Position numbers and translations under genes: made by a program
Shown here: piece after piece, positions 40,839-51,067 of the stretch
Numbering within the stretch: position 1 is the first letter of the stretch
Layout of the letters: each line of letters starts with the position of its first letter
The notes under the pieces: generated by a model
What the model was told of the DNA's origin: nothing
Databases searched by the model: none
The model's input: only the letters and a program-made list of their open reading frames with translations
From: Pseudanabaena sp. M085S1SP2A07QC
GTDB taxonomy: Bacteria > Cyanobacteriota > Cyanobacteriia > Pseudanabaenales > Pseudanabaenaceae
Assembly: GCA_020404895.1 (NCBI GenBank)
Contig: JADBWK010000064.1
Location: forward strand, 1 to 64,000
DNA: 64,000 bases
Reading direction: 5' to 3'

Positions 40839-41753
40839 CTACGTTGTTTTGCGCTTGAAGAGAATATTCTCACTGACTATCTGACAGTAGGAATTTAGCC
40901 ATAAGAGGGAGATTTGAGATATCTGTCCAGATTCTAAACTGACAATAGAGAAGTTACGATATTCTCCGTCATTATTTTTGACAATTCTCGGTGCACAAGC
41001 AGCATTTAGAAAAGTCGTCCCCATGTCGTTAGTCGCAATCACCTCACGAGTTCGGTGGGAATTGAGGCGTAAACTATGATGCATATGTCCAAAGGTAGCC
41101 AAAGGAACTGTTTTTCTCATTTGATAGGATTGGGAGAGTGCCTCTGCAAAATCAGGATCACCATAGTCACCGCCGCCGATTTTCCAATCTTTGCCGCAAA
41201 TAGAATGCTCCTCACTACCCAATCCATAGGGACCATTGTGACCTAAAAATATTATGTTTTCGTAAGCCGCGTTGGTAACAGATTCAGTAATGCGTTGAGT
41301 TGATTCCATAAAGTTTTTAATGTTATAGCGATCGCGATAAAAAGCTTCTTTTTTCCATTTAGAGCTTCCCCAACTAAAGGGACGTGCCCCAACTACTGAG
41401 AGCTTTAATTCAGGAAAGTCTAGCCAACTGTAGCCGACATGCATTCCGCCTAAAATATCTAATTGCTGCTGCACACGATCTTCCTTAGTGCGATCGTAGG
41501 GACAGTTGTTTTTTTTAGAGTTTTTGTTATTATCTGAGGTACTGTACCAAGCGTCATGATTGCCTAAAATAACTGCTTTCGGCATATCGAGATTGGCGAT
41601 CGCTCTGACAACTTCTACTGACTCATTACCAAAGTCACCAACAAATAGAACTAAGTCAATTCCCAAAGACTGAAGAGCTAAGCGATCTTCAACAGGCTGC
41701 CATAAATCATGAACATCCCCAACAACAGCTATTTTAATTGACGAATCCGACAT
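40839..41753 (-). CDS. Calcineurin-like metallophosphoesterase
   Basis: VVGDVHDLW, FVGDFGNE, ILGNHDAWY, GHNGPYGL, FGHMHHSL. Confidence 0.9.
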   Translation of the reverse strand: MSDSSIKIAVVGDVHDLWQPVEDRLALQSLGIDLVLFVGDFGNESVEVVRAIANLDMPKAVILGNHDAWYSTSDNNKNSKKNNCPYDRTKEDRVQQQLDILGGMHVGYSWLDFPELKLSVVGARPFSWGSSKWKKEAFYRDRYNIKNFMESTQRITESVTNAAYENIIFLGHNGPYGLGSEEHSICGKDWKIGGGDYGDPDFAEALSQSYQMRKTVPLATFGHMHHSLRLNSHRTREVIATNDMGTTFLNAACAPRIVKNNDGEYRNFSIVSLESGQISQISLLWLNSYCQIVSENILFKRKTT

Positions 41754-41900
41754 GACCTAATTGCTAAAAAAGGATGTTACCTCACTATCATAAATAAAAA
41801 ATGTATTTAGCAGCCTGTTGGGGAAACCTATTTTCTTCATTTGGGAATGCTTTGCCCAAAATTTCACAACGCAGGGTCAAGTTGTCTGTAAAAGCATAGA

Positions 41901-41961
41901 GGGCTTAGCATTTGCGGATCGATTTTTTTGTGATGGATTTTGTGGCGCAAATGCTAAGCCC
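41901..41961. repeat. Hairpin repeat gggcttagcatttgcg...cgcaaatgctaagccc
   Basis: 16-bp perfect arms. Confidence 0.85.
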
Positions 41962-42099
41962 CTACGAGCGTACTGTGGTAAATCACGACGCGAATAAATT
42001 GTGACATTAACAAATTCCACGTAACATCAGGTAATAAAAGCAGTGCTTTTTTTCCCTGCTTTTTTCCTGATTCATTAAAATCCAAGAACTATTAAGAGA

Positions 42100-43035
42100 A
42101 TGCCGAAAAAAGTCTTTATAACAGGTGCTAGTGGTTGTGTTGGTCATTATTTGATCGAGATGCTTTTAGCCAAAACTGATTACGAGCTATATCTGCTAGT
42201 GCGCGATCGCAGCAAATTGCAAATTGATATTAGCGATCTCCCTAACGTGCATGTCATCGAAGATCCGATGCAGAATATCGGTAATCACAAAGACTTACTT
42301 CGCACGATGGAATTTGTTGTCAGTACCGCTGCTGCTTGGGGGGGAGAAGAAGCTTTTGTGGTTAATCGTGATAAAACCATTGAGCTGTTTTCGATGCTCG
42401 ACCCGCAGGTGTGCGAACGTGCTATCTATTTCTCCACAGCCAGTATTCTGGATTCCCATAATCAGATTATTCCTGAGGCAGGGCAAATTGGCACACCATA
42501 TATTGCCTCGAAACATGCTTGTCTTGAAGCTGTAGAAAATTCAATAATTCGCGATCGCTTGATTACCATTTTCCCTACTCTAGTTTTTGGTGGTGCTCCT
42601 GACAAACCCTATTCCCATCTTTCCAAAGGACTGAAGGATATTCTTAAATATGTACCCTATGCAAGATTCTTAAAGGCTGATGGTAGTTTCCATTTTGTCC
42701 ATGCGATCGATATTGCACAAGTGGTTACTCATCTCCTGACTGCGCCTTCAGTGCCATCGTCTCCTGCTCGTCTAGTTTTAGGAATGCAGAAATTGACTGC
42801 TGAAGGCCTAGTTGCTCAATTCTGTGAATATTTGAATTTAAAGGTTGGCTGGCAATTGAGTTTAAATCCATTCCTAATCGATGCCGTGATCAAATTATTC
42901 CGTATCGAAGTCGCCGCATGGGATCGCTTTTGTATTGCCCAACGCCATTTCACCTATGACATCGTTGCTCCAGAAACCTTCGGTTTGACGTCAAAATATC
43001 CCCGCCTAGCAAATTTACTTGCAGAAGTTAAATAA
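42100..43035 (+). CDS. NAD(P)-dependent epimerase/reductase (SDR extended)
   Basis: VFITGASGCVGHYLIEMLL; YIASKHACLE. Confidence 0.88.
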   Translation: MPKKVFITGASGCVGHYLIEMLLAKTDYELYLLVRDRSKLQIDISDLPNVHVIEDPMQNIGNHKDLLRTMEFVVSTAAAWGGEEAFVVNRDKTIELFSMLDPQVCERAIYFSTASILDSHNQIIPEAGQIGTPYIASKHACLEAVENSIIRDRLITIFPTLVFGGAPDKPYSHLSKGLKDILKYVPYARFLKADGSFHFVHAIDIAQVVTHLLTAPSVPSSPARLVLGMQKLTAEGLVAQFCEYLNLKVGWQLSLNPFLIDAVIKLFRIEVAAWDRFCIAQRHFTYDIVAPETFGLTSKYPRLANLLAEVK

Positions 43036-43077
43036 ATAAAAAAGCTTCCCTTTGGGAAGCTTTTTTATTTATTTAAC
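43027..43077. terminator. Perfect 24-bp-arm palindrome containing both convergent stop codons
   Basis: gttaaataaataaaaaagcttccc-ttt-gggaagcttttttatttatttaac. Confidence 0.93.
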
Positions 43078-45214
43078 CAAGCTTTTTAGAACGATTGGCT
43101 CGCAAATCTTGCTTTCTCTTTCTGGCTTGGGCGCGGCGATCTCTTGGAGTTGGTAGATTAGCGGGTGGCTCGACAATCTTTACCTCATTAATAAAGACCA
43201 AGCGGGCATCAACAGGTTGATTGAGAGTATCTGTGATTTTTACAGCTTCAAAATCAGCATCGATCGCTGCAAATTCAGTCTCGTTCAGCCAAGCATGATA
43301 CTTCTTACGGAATTTAGGTTGTTGCTTCAGTTCCTGTTGCAACTGTTCGAGGGAGCCTTCTGTCCATTGATAGTAAAGATTTTTACTACGGATTTGGGTT
43401 TTTGTCTCGGAAGTTTGTTGAGCAAGAGGATTATTTGCCCAAGGAATCCGATGATCCCATGTGGCAAGCCCACCTGCGCGATCGCTTTCTAGCAATCTCT
43501 CTAAAATTTGCAGATCAGAATGCTCAGTCACCCGTTCTGGGAAACGGCAAAAGCTCTTAGTGAGGTCAGTTTGAGATGCTTTCAGGAGATTCATAATATT
43601 GCCTTGAGCATAGCCGATCGCAGTTTGCCGATCGCGTAAAGTCTCCAGCAAGCTATGCAATTCGCGCTGCAAAGTATCGACAGTGCCATAGTAAGCCAAG
43701 AGGCGATTGGTAAGTGGTTGCAAAATATGACGAATCTGGGTTTCGCGAATGTAGTCTTCGGCGCGATGTTGGACGAGAGCATAACTCATTAAGAATTCAG
43801 GACTACGCTCAATTGCCGCATTGTAAGCCATATCGACCAAGCGATCGGTCATATATTCCATAACTACAGGCTGCTGCGTGAAGCTGTTGGCATTCTTCTC
43901 AATCAGCGATCGCCAGCGCAAAGAAATTACTGATTCCAAAATTTGTGATTTAGAAATCATTGGCACAATATCTTGACGCAGATTGTCAGTAGTAATCGGT
44001 TCACGCTCGATTGCTAGCCAATACATCACCTGTTGCTCACGTTCTGAAAGGCGGCCATACTGTTGATCAAGCAGATAACGGATATCCCCAAACACATTCG
44101 CCTCTTGGTCGAGAAATTCTTGAATGTCACCATCGAACATGCTGTTGATCGAACGTGACACTACTGTCAATGCGAGGGGATTGCCACAATAGAAGTCGAT
44201 CAATTTCCGAGTTGCCGAAGCGCTCGCCAAATCTGGTTGAAACATTTGTCTCGCTTCTTCTTTTAAGCCAGTCAATTGCAAAGAACGTACCATGCGATCG
44301 CTGCTGTCGGGAGGCAACACATCATGGGGTTTTTCGCGGCTGGTCAGAATCAAGCAACTTTGATGACGCACTTCCCCAACTTGACGAAATAACTCGCCAT
44401 AGCCTTCATAGCCTTCGTTATACTGTCCCGTAATTTCGCCACTGCGAAGGATTGACTCAACATTGTCCAACACAATCAAGCAGCGTGATTGCTTCAGTAC
44501 AGGAATGAATAGTCCCAAGAGACTGTTTAGATCTTGAGGCAAAGTAGAGATCGCTTGATTTGTCAAAAAGCAGACCAATTCTGCAAGCAGCGTTTCTACA
44601 GTTGGCGCATTACGTAGGGATTTCCAAGCGATCAGCGTAAATTCAGATTGCACTTGTTCCGCAAGCTTGGTGGCAAAGGCAGTTTTCCCGATCCCGCCCA
44701 TACCGAATACTCCTAAAAGACGGCAGCGATCGCTAGTTATCCAATTTTTGCCCGTAGCAAGTTCTTGGGTACGACCATAAAAAATTGATGTATCGATCGC
44801 ATTGCCCCAATCACAGCGCTTAGCATTCATATCGATGATTGGTTCCGCATTGTGAGGATTAACAAGACTCAATGGATTGTGAGGATTGTGAGCGATCGTC
44901 TGGGTTGATTCCTGTGGAGTATCTGGAGTTTGAAAATTTTTGGATTGAGTCCTTACCACGACTTGCAGATTGTGCTTTGTAACCCTCTCCTCAAAAGCAT
45001 CTGACAAGATCTTCCACAGACGATAACCAACATCACGAATATATGAGGAGTCATATCCGCAAACCTCAGCAATCTCAGAATAAGTCCTGCCATCCCATGT
45101 TTGGCGAAATACTTGCTCCTGAATATTACTCAAGCGCTTGTTTTGTAAGGCTTTATCAACAATTGCGATCGCGTCTTCAATAGTCATCGTGGTCATGCTC
45201 GTAACTCCTCTCAA
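43073..45214 (-). CDS. NB-ARC-type STAND NTPase with N-terminal HTH (vMAP-like) and atypical C-terminus
   Basis: GVFGMGGIGKTAFATKLAEQV, CLIVLDNVESIL, EREQQVMYWLAIEREPIT. Confidence 0.88.
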   Translation of the reverse strand: MRGVTSMTTMTIEDAIAIVDKALQNKRLSNIQEQVFRQTWDGRTYSEIAEVCGYDSSYIRDVGYRLWKILSDAFEERVTKHNLQVVVRTQSKNFQTPDTPQESTQTIAHNPHNPLSLVNPHNAEPIIDMNAKRCDWGNAIDTSIFYGRTQELATGKNWITSDRCRLLGVFGMGGIGKTAFATKLAEQVQSEFTLIAWKSLRNAPTVETLLAELVCFLTNQAISTLPQDLNSLLGLFIPVLKQSRCLIVLDNVESILRSGEITGQYNEGYEGYGELFRQVGEVRHQSCLILTSREKPHDVLPPDSSDRMVRSLQLTGLKEEARQMFQPDLASASATRKLIDFYCGNPLALTVVSRSINSMFDGDIQEFLDQEANVFGDIRYLLDQQYGRLSEREQQVMYWLAIEREPITTDNLRQDIVPMISKSQILESVISLRWRSLIEKNANSFTQQPVVMEYMTDRLVDMAYNAAIERSPEFLMSYALVQHRAEDYIRETQIRHILQPLTNRLLAYYGTVDTLQRELHSLLETLRDRQTAIGYAQGNIMNLLKASQTDLTKSFCRFPERVTEHSDLQILERLLESDRAGGLATWDHRIPWANNPLAQQTSETKTQIRSKNLYYQWTEGSLEQLQQELKQQPKFRKKYHAWLNETEFAAIDADFEAVKITDTLNQPVDARLVFINEVKIVEPPANLPTPRDRRAQARKRKQDLRANRSKKLG

Positions 45215-46092
45215 TTAATGTCTCAGTGAATGTCTCGATATCGGATTAGTAATGGCGAAAGCAGGACTGAATTTTAAAATTCAAATTTTAGAACTCAAAC
45301 AAACAATCTAAGTTAATGATTACTTGTTTGAAATTGTCTTAATACCTGACGTTATCTAGTAATTAAATTAGCTATCTATAGATGATGACTAATCACAGCA
45401 ATTACAGATGAATTAATAAACATATTCTTGTTTTTTCACGCTAGATAAATAACATATTTTCTTGTATTTGCAATGGATTTTCCTAACTTTTTGTTAGATC
45501 CTGATTTAGTCTGACATTGGTTAATGGATGTAGCAATTTTTTCTTGTCTTTTCTGATGTATCTACATAAACAAGGCTTTACAGATGCCAAACAAGCAGAA
45601 AATACAGCCAATCTAACCATAAATTATTGTTTTTGCTAACAAAATATTTAATTATCTTGTTTTGATTTTCTACAGAATAACAGCGACTGAGACAGGATTT
45701 TTTAAATGAAAAATATTTTTGAATTAATGCAATTGCAGTTTATAAATTAGTAAATAAATAGTGAGCTATTTTTCACTTTATATAGGTGCAAAATTTTAAC
45801 CATATTCCTAATCAGTCTTTGTGATTTTATTCATGTATTTACTGACAAAAAATACTATTTTTTCTGGTGTCCAAATTGAAATTTGGATTGTATGCTGTTT
45901 GCCAACAAAGGTTATGTAGTTGATTTATACAGCTTCAATCCCTTTGCAACATTCGTCAAACTCACTTACCCTCACATAAAGAAATATTTAACTCTTGTAC
46001 CACTGGTAAGTATATATAGCAATAGGAAATTCTTGTTTTCCGACAAAAAACGACTTTTCCTCATATAACCTCACAAGTAGAGGCATTGAAAC

Positions 46093-46488
46093 ATGAGCGC
46101 CCCCCATCATTTGCCCCAACGTCACCTTAATTTAATATCGAGTTATCCTCGCCAAACATCAAAATTTGGCGTTCGACCCAGTATTGCCGATCTCTTTTCG
46201 CAATTACTATCTGACATCGAGTCATTTTTATTGGCTTGCACCCATGAGGAGATGTGTAGCTTTTGGAATGCGATCGCCAATCTTCGCCAATACTTACAGA
46301 AAAACACTAATTCTTCAGAAGTTCCGCACTTTCTAAATGGTAGAAAGCAGCAGCGAGACTTTTGCCGCATTTTAGAGGTGTTAGCAGATTTACCCTATCC
46401 GCAATTGCACCTATCGTCGCAATTGCCTGAACGCACAGGCGATCATCGCCAGCATTATGTTTATCCTCACTTAGTAACACAGCGATAA
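46093..46488 (+). CDS. Hypothetical protein, paralogue of the next ORF
   Basis: LFSQLLSDIESFLLACTHEEMCSFWNAI. Confidence 0.55.
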   Translation: MSAPHHLPQRHLNLISSYPRQTSKFGVRPSIADLFSQLLSDIESFLLACTHEEMCSFWNAIANLRQYLQKNTNSSEVPHFLNGRKQQRDFCRILEVLADLPYPQLHLSSQLPERTGDHRQHYVYPHLVTQR

Positions 46489-46498
46489 GGGAGGATAT

Positions 46499-46885
46499 AT
46501 GCAAAGTGATGCTTTCCCTACACCACCGATCTATGTACATCAGTTTCAACCTCGGTTGGTAAAAAATGATTTCGAGCCTCAACAAGAAGGCGATAGTGAT
46601 CATCTACGCAATCTACTAGATGAGATTGAGATCCTGATGTCAGACTGCTCCACCGAAGAATCTCGATCTTTCTGGTCAGCAACTGATCGGATCAAGATCA
46701 AACATCGGGTCATTGCATCAATGCAAATGATTGAAAGCTTGTTTCTTGACTTAGCCATAGCTTCAACACAAGATCCAGAGATGATTTCCGCTGTTTCAGC
46801 AAGCCTTCGCTACACTAGCACTTCTCAATTCGGTCATTCAGAGCAGCTTGCAATCCCAGACTTTCTCAAGCAACGAGCTTGTTGA
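46499..46885 (+). CDS. Hypothetical protein, paralogue of the previous ORF
   Basis: LRNLLDEIEILMSDCSTEESRSFWSAT. Confidence 0.55.
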   Translation: MQSDAFPTPPIYVHQFQPRLVKNDFEPQQEGDSDHLRNLLDEIEILMSDCSTEESRSFWSATDRIKIKHRVIASMQMIESLFLDLAIASTQDPEMISAVSASLRYTSTSQFGHSEQLAIPDFLKQRAC

Positions 46886-47026
46886 GTTTTTGCAGTATTG
46901 ATGCCGATTTAATTTGGCTAAATAGCTTAAAAAAGCATAAAATCAGTTAAAAACCATTTTTATTACTTATAAATATCTGTAGCCCGAAAAAACTGGTTTA
47001 AATCATTTATAAAAAAGGTAAACATC

Positions 47027-47209
47027 ATGAAATTATTGTTTTCTGTTCTTTCAGCCTCCGTTTTGCTATTCCAATTTACGTATAGTGCATCTGCATATTC
47101 CCAAGACCCTCGCAGTTGTAGTGACCCTCGCACCCAATATCCGTCAAATCCCCCTTGTCAAAAACAGCAAAACTTACTTAACGTTTATTACAACAGAGTT
47201 AACTATTAA
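47027..47209 (+). CDS. Small secreted peptide with signal sequence
   Basis: MKLLFSVLSASVLLFQFTYSASAYS signal peptide; just upstream of 47230 ORF. Confidence 0.5.
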   Translation: MKLLFSVLSASVLLFQFTYSASAYSQDPRSCSDPRTQYPSNPPCQKQQNLLNVYYNRVNY

Positions 47210-47229
47210 TCAGACAGAGCAAAACAGTT

Positions 47230-47880
47230 ATGAGAAGGAAGCAGTTTCTTCAATTTGGAGCTGGCGCGATCGCGATGTTCTCATTGGATCGCCTCGGTAG
47301 AAATGCTGCTCAAGCTCAAGATTTTGCTGATTTTGCTAAAATGTCTAATCGCCAAAAATTATGTTCTCCTGTCCTCTCGGGAAGCATTGATCGGATCATG
47401 GGGGATGGGAATACTTCTGAAGTCCAACTCTTACGACTCTTACGCCTAAATAAAGCCCCTTTAAATCTTTATGGGGATATACCAACGATCTATCGGGAAG
47501 AAGCGACGATCGAGGGTGTTAACTATGACATCGCTTTTTGTCAGATGTGCTTAGAAACGGGATTTCTGCAATTTGACGGTGATGTTCAACCCGAACAGAA
47601 TAATTTTGGTGGTATTGGCGCGATCGGCAATGGAGCTAGGGGTGATAGCTTTAGCGATCGGCGCATTGGTATCAGAGCCCAGATCCAACATCTCAAGGCA
47701 TACGCCACTACCAAGCCTTTGGTACAGCCACTAGTTGATCCAAGGTTTGGTTTAGTGAAGCGAGGTACTGCGCCTTTGGTGGGGCAGCTTGCAGGACGAT
47801 GGGCTGAGGATACCAACTATGACAAAAAAATTATGTCAATTCTCCGTCGGCTCTACGAGTTGGCTGGTTTTTTTGCCTAA
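47230..47880 (+). CDS. Exported glucosaminidase-domain protein
   Basis: Signal sequence; EATIEGVNYDIAFCQMCLETGFLQFDGDVQPEQNNFGGIGA. Confidence 0.75.
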   Translation: MRRKQFLQFGAGAIAMFSLDRLGRNAAQAQDFADFAKMSNRQKLCSPVLSGSIDRIMGDGNTSEVQLLRLLRLNKAPLNLYGDIPTIYREEATIEGVNYDIAFCQMCLETGFLQFDGDVQPEQNNFGGIGAIGNGARGDSFSDRRIGIRAQIQHLKAYATTKPLVQPLVDPRFGLVKRGTAPLVGQLAGRWAEDTNYDKKIMSILRRLYELAGFFA

Positions 47881-47940
47881 AACCCCAAAAGGATGAGGTG
47901 GCGCTTTGCGCCGCCTCATCCTTTTGGGGTTTTAGGCAAA
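47872..47940. terminator. 33-bp-arm palindrome (1 mismatch) starting inside the last codons of the 47230 gene
   Basis: tttgcctaaaaccccaaaaggatgaggtggcgc-ttt-gcgccgcctcatccttttggggttttaggcaaa. Confidence 0.92.
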
Positions 47941-47953
47941 TCGTTAACAATAG

Positions 47954-48047
47954 TAGGACTTACGCAACAATACTCTGAAACCCGCATTTCATAGTAGGGG
48001 CAATTCATGAATTGCCCCTACTATGAAATGATTTTGCGTAAGTCCTA
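47954..48047. mobile_element. MITE A copy 3, 5-bp TSD aatag
   Basis: taggacttacgcaa...ttttgcgtaagtccta flanked by aatag on both sides. Confidence 0.9.
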
Positions 48048-48151
48048 AATAGAATTGAGATATCAAATTTGAAATGCTGAGCATTAAGCATTTATTGATT
48101 CCTCCGCTAAAATCTGTTCGACACCTCCACTATAAAACTTTTATTTTTAGC

Positions 48152-48772
48152 ATGGAAAAACACGAACAAATCACGATCGCAGAATATCAACTTACCGCAG
48201 AGTCATATCGTGTTGGCACATGGGATCACGATGTATCGCAAAATCGTGAGGCTCTAATCACAGCAATGCCTAGAGTGCCAGGTAAGATTTTGGATCTGGG
48301 TTGTGGTCCTGGACGAGATCTAGTTGCATTTCAGGCTATGGGGCACGAAGTAACGGGACTAGATGCCACTCCCTCATTTGTGGAAATGGCAAAACAGTCG
48401 GCTGGTTGTACAGTCTGGGAGCAGAGTTTTTTAAGTCTAGATCTACCCAGTAATTACTTTGATGGAATCTTTGCCAATGCTTCACTAATCCATGTACCTA
48501 GAGCAGACATGCTGCGGGTGTTAAAGAATTTACATAATGCTTTGTGCGATCGCGGAATCTTAGTGATGTCGATGGTGCGGGGAAATTACGAAGGTTTTTC
48601 CGAAAGACCTACGGGTTATCGCTATGTAAGTGGCTGGGAATATGAAACATTAGCGCCAAAACTTGTAGAAGCCCAATTTCAAATTCTGACGCATTATTAC
48701 CGACCTACTGGAGTTGCGATCGAAAATCAATCATGGTTAGTCCTCGTTGCCAAAAAAGCGATCGTCCAATAA
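48152..48772 (+). CDS. Class I SAM-dependent methyltransferase (likely start at MEKHEQI; ORF begins 48074)
   Basis: ILDLGCGPGRDLVAFQAMGHEVTGLD. Confidence 0.85.
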   Translation: MEKHEQITIAEYQLTAESYRVGTWDHDVSQNREALITAMPRVPGKILDLGCGPGRDLVAFQAMGHEVTGLDATPSFVEMAKQSAGCTVWEQSFLSLDLPSNYFDGIFANASLIHVPRADMLRVLKNLHNALCDRGILVMSMVRGNYEGFSERPTGYRYVSGWEYETLAPKLVEAQFQILTHYYRPTGVAIENQSWLVLVAKKAIVQ

Positions 48773-48868
48773 GCGAATGGGTTAGTGTCATGAATCATTC
48801 GCATCATCCAAAAGAAAAAAGCGTTGAAGAATACAGCAGTTATAGGAAATACATCGGAATTAGAAGTT

Positions 48869-49621
48869 TTACAAATAAGCGATCGCACATAAACTCAGCG
48901 CCTCAGTCCACTCCACGATCGCACCATAGGTATCGCCAGTATGTCCACCGAGTTGACGATTAAACCATGCACCGATTAGCCAAGTAAAGCTAAAGCCAAT
49001 TACCGTTAAACCAATCCCTAAATAAAATGAGTTGTAAAAATAAGCGATCGCAAAATTACCAGTCGTTAATAAAATCGCGACTAGCCACACTTGCCAATGG
49101 TGCAAATCCTCTTGATGAAATTTGCCCTTGCCGATCGCTTTGATGTAGGGATAAGCCATAATCGCGCGAAGCTGTCCCCATCTTGCCCAAGCCCAAATGC
49201 TTGTTAAAATCCAAAATCGCCGATCCTTAATTGCGGCGAGAGCAACAACTTTTAATAACAAAATCGTAATTCCTGCGATCGCGCCAAACGCACCCGTATT
49301 ACTATCCGACATCACCTCAAGGCGACGATTAGGATCGGTGACGGCAAGTCCATCGGCTGTATCCATTGCGCCATCGAGATGTAAACCGCCTGTGATTAAT
49401 AATCCTAATAAAATCGTGAGTAGCGATCGCAGATATATAAATTCTGGTGCGGGTTTAATTATTCCTAAACCAAAGTCGAGAGAGGCGATCGCGCTGCCGA
49501 TCAAAATGCCGATCAGTGGCGCATAGAGAGCAATTCCTCGAAAATCTAGCGTTCCTTGCGGACGTAAAGGCAAACAAGTATAAAAAATTAGCGCCGCTTG
49601 AAATTTTCGCCAATGCTGCAT
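48869..49621 (-). CDS. cobS: Adenosylcobinamide-GDP ribazoletransferase
   Basis: LLITGGLHLDGAMDTADGL, MSDSNTGAFG. Confidence 0.93.
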   Translation of the reverse strand: MQHWRKFQAALIFYTCLPLRPQGTLDFRGIALYAPLIGILIGSAIASLDFGLGIIKPAPEFIYLRSLLTILLGLLITGGLHLDGAMDTADGLAVTDPNRRLEVMSDSNTGAFGAIAGITILLLKVVALAAIKDRRFWILTSIWAWARWGQLRAIMAYPYIKAIGKGKFHQEDLHHWQVWLVAILLTTGNFAIAYFYNSFYLGIGLTVIGFSFTWLIGAWFNRQLGGHTGDTYGAIVEWTEALSLCAIAYL

Positions 49622-49715
49622 TTTAGAAAACCCATAAACTTAGAGGGAGCATAAAGCGCCATTTCTAATTTATGGGTTTTCTGTATCTTAGGTACGAAAA
49701 AATGGGAAATTTACC

Positions 49716-51053
49716 TTGAAGAAAGCTAGATTAGTTAGGATAGAGAAAATATTTTTATATAAAAAAGTTTGCATAGACAGCATGATAAAACAGCGTCGTA
49801 TTTGGTCTTGGCTCGTAATTAGTTTGGTAGCGATCGCAGTGCAGTTTTTCTGGATGGGTGGCGCAAATGCTGCGGTGACAGACTATTTGCAAGAACAAAA
49901 ATTTCTGACTAATGTCTGGCAAATCGTTAATCGTTCTTACGTGGACGCTGATTTTAATCATCAAAACTGGTACAAAGTGCGCCGCCAGTTTATCAACCGT
50001 AAATTTAACAGTCGAGAAGATACCTATACGGCGATTAGGGAAATGTTAGCAACCTTGGATGACCCTTTCACAAGGTTTCTGGAGCCTGACAAGTTTAAAA
50101 GTATGCAAACCAGCACATCAGGCGAGCTAACAGGTGTGGGTTTACAAATCTCTGTCGATGAGCCTGATAACAATGTGACCGTAATTTCGCCAATCGAAGG
50201 TTCGCCTGCGGATGTGGCGGGTGTGCGATCGCGCGATCGCATTGTTGCCATTGACAACATTCCGACTAAGGGTTTGAGTCTTGATGAATGTGCGACCAGA
50301 ATGCGTGGCAAGATTGGTTCTGAGGTCAAGCTGAGTCTCGAACGCACTCTGGCTGATGGTAAGGGCTTAGAAAAACTGGATGTGGTAATTAAACGCGATC
50401 GCATTGCAGTTACGCCCATCATCGCCAAGCTCAACCAAGAAGCAAACCATAAGGTTGGCTATATCCGCTTAAATCAGTTCAATGGCAATGCCTCAGCAGA
50501 TATGGAAAAGATGCTGAAGAAGTTTGAAGTTGAAGGTGCGGATCGTTATGTTCTCGATTTGCGCGGTAACCCTGGTGGTCTATTTGATGCAGGTTTACAG
50601 ATTGCGCGGATGTGGATTCCTGAAGGAACTGTAGTTTATACCGTTGATCGGCATGGAGTACAGGAGAGTTTTGAAGCTAAAGGCGATGCGATTACGACAG
50701 ACCCTCTAGCGGTGCTGACTGACGGCGGTAGCGCTAGTGCTAGTGAGATTCTGGCTGGTGCTTTGCAGGAAAATGATCGCGCTCAACTAGTTGGGACAAA
50801 GACCTATGGTAAGGGCTTAATTCAATCTCTATATGAATTGGAGGATGGCGCAGGTTTGGCGGTGACGATCGCTAAATATGAGACTCCATTGCACCACAAT
50901 ATCCATAAGCGTGGCATTATTCCGAATGTGGAAGTTGCACTGACGGAGCCAATTACTCGTAAACAGCTTGGCACAAGTGAAGATCCACAATATGTAGCAG
51001 CTTTATCAGTTCTGGATGGAACTTATAAAAATGTAATTGCGAAGTCTGAATAA
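49716..51053 (+). CDS. ctpA: C-terminal processing peptidase, S41 family
   Basis: PDZ domain; VLDLRGNPGGLFDAGLQIA; VLTDGGSASASEILAGALQ; GTKTYGKGLIQS. Confidence 0.93.
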   Translation: MKKARLVRIEKIFLYKKVCIDSMIKQRRIWSWLVISLVAIAVQFFWMGGANAAVTDYLQEQKFLTNVWQIVNRSYVDADFNHQNWYKVRRQFINRKFNSREDTYTAIREMLATLDDPFTRFLEPDKFKSMQTSTSGELTGVGLQISVDEPDNNVTVISPIEGSPADVAGVRSRDRIVAIDNIPTKGLSLDECATRMRGKIGSEVKLSLERTLADGKGLEKLDVVIKRDRIAVTPIIAKLNQEANHKVGYIRLNQFNGNASADMEKMLKKFEVEGADRYVLDLRGNPGGLFDAGLQIARMWIPEGTVVYTVDRHGVQESFEAKGDAITTDPLAVLTDGGSASASEILAGALQENDRAQLVGTKTYGKGLIQSLYELEDGAGLAVTIAKYETPLHHNIHKRGIIPNVEVALTEPITRKQLGTSEDPQYVAALSVLDGTYKNVIAKSE

Positions 51054-51067
51054 TCTCCCTAGTGACA

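Noticed and set aside
45883-46068. 61-aa ORF MDCMLFANKGYVVDLYSF...
   Set aside because: In an AT-rich intergenic region, no domain, no clear ribosome-binding site.
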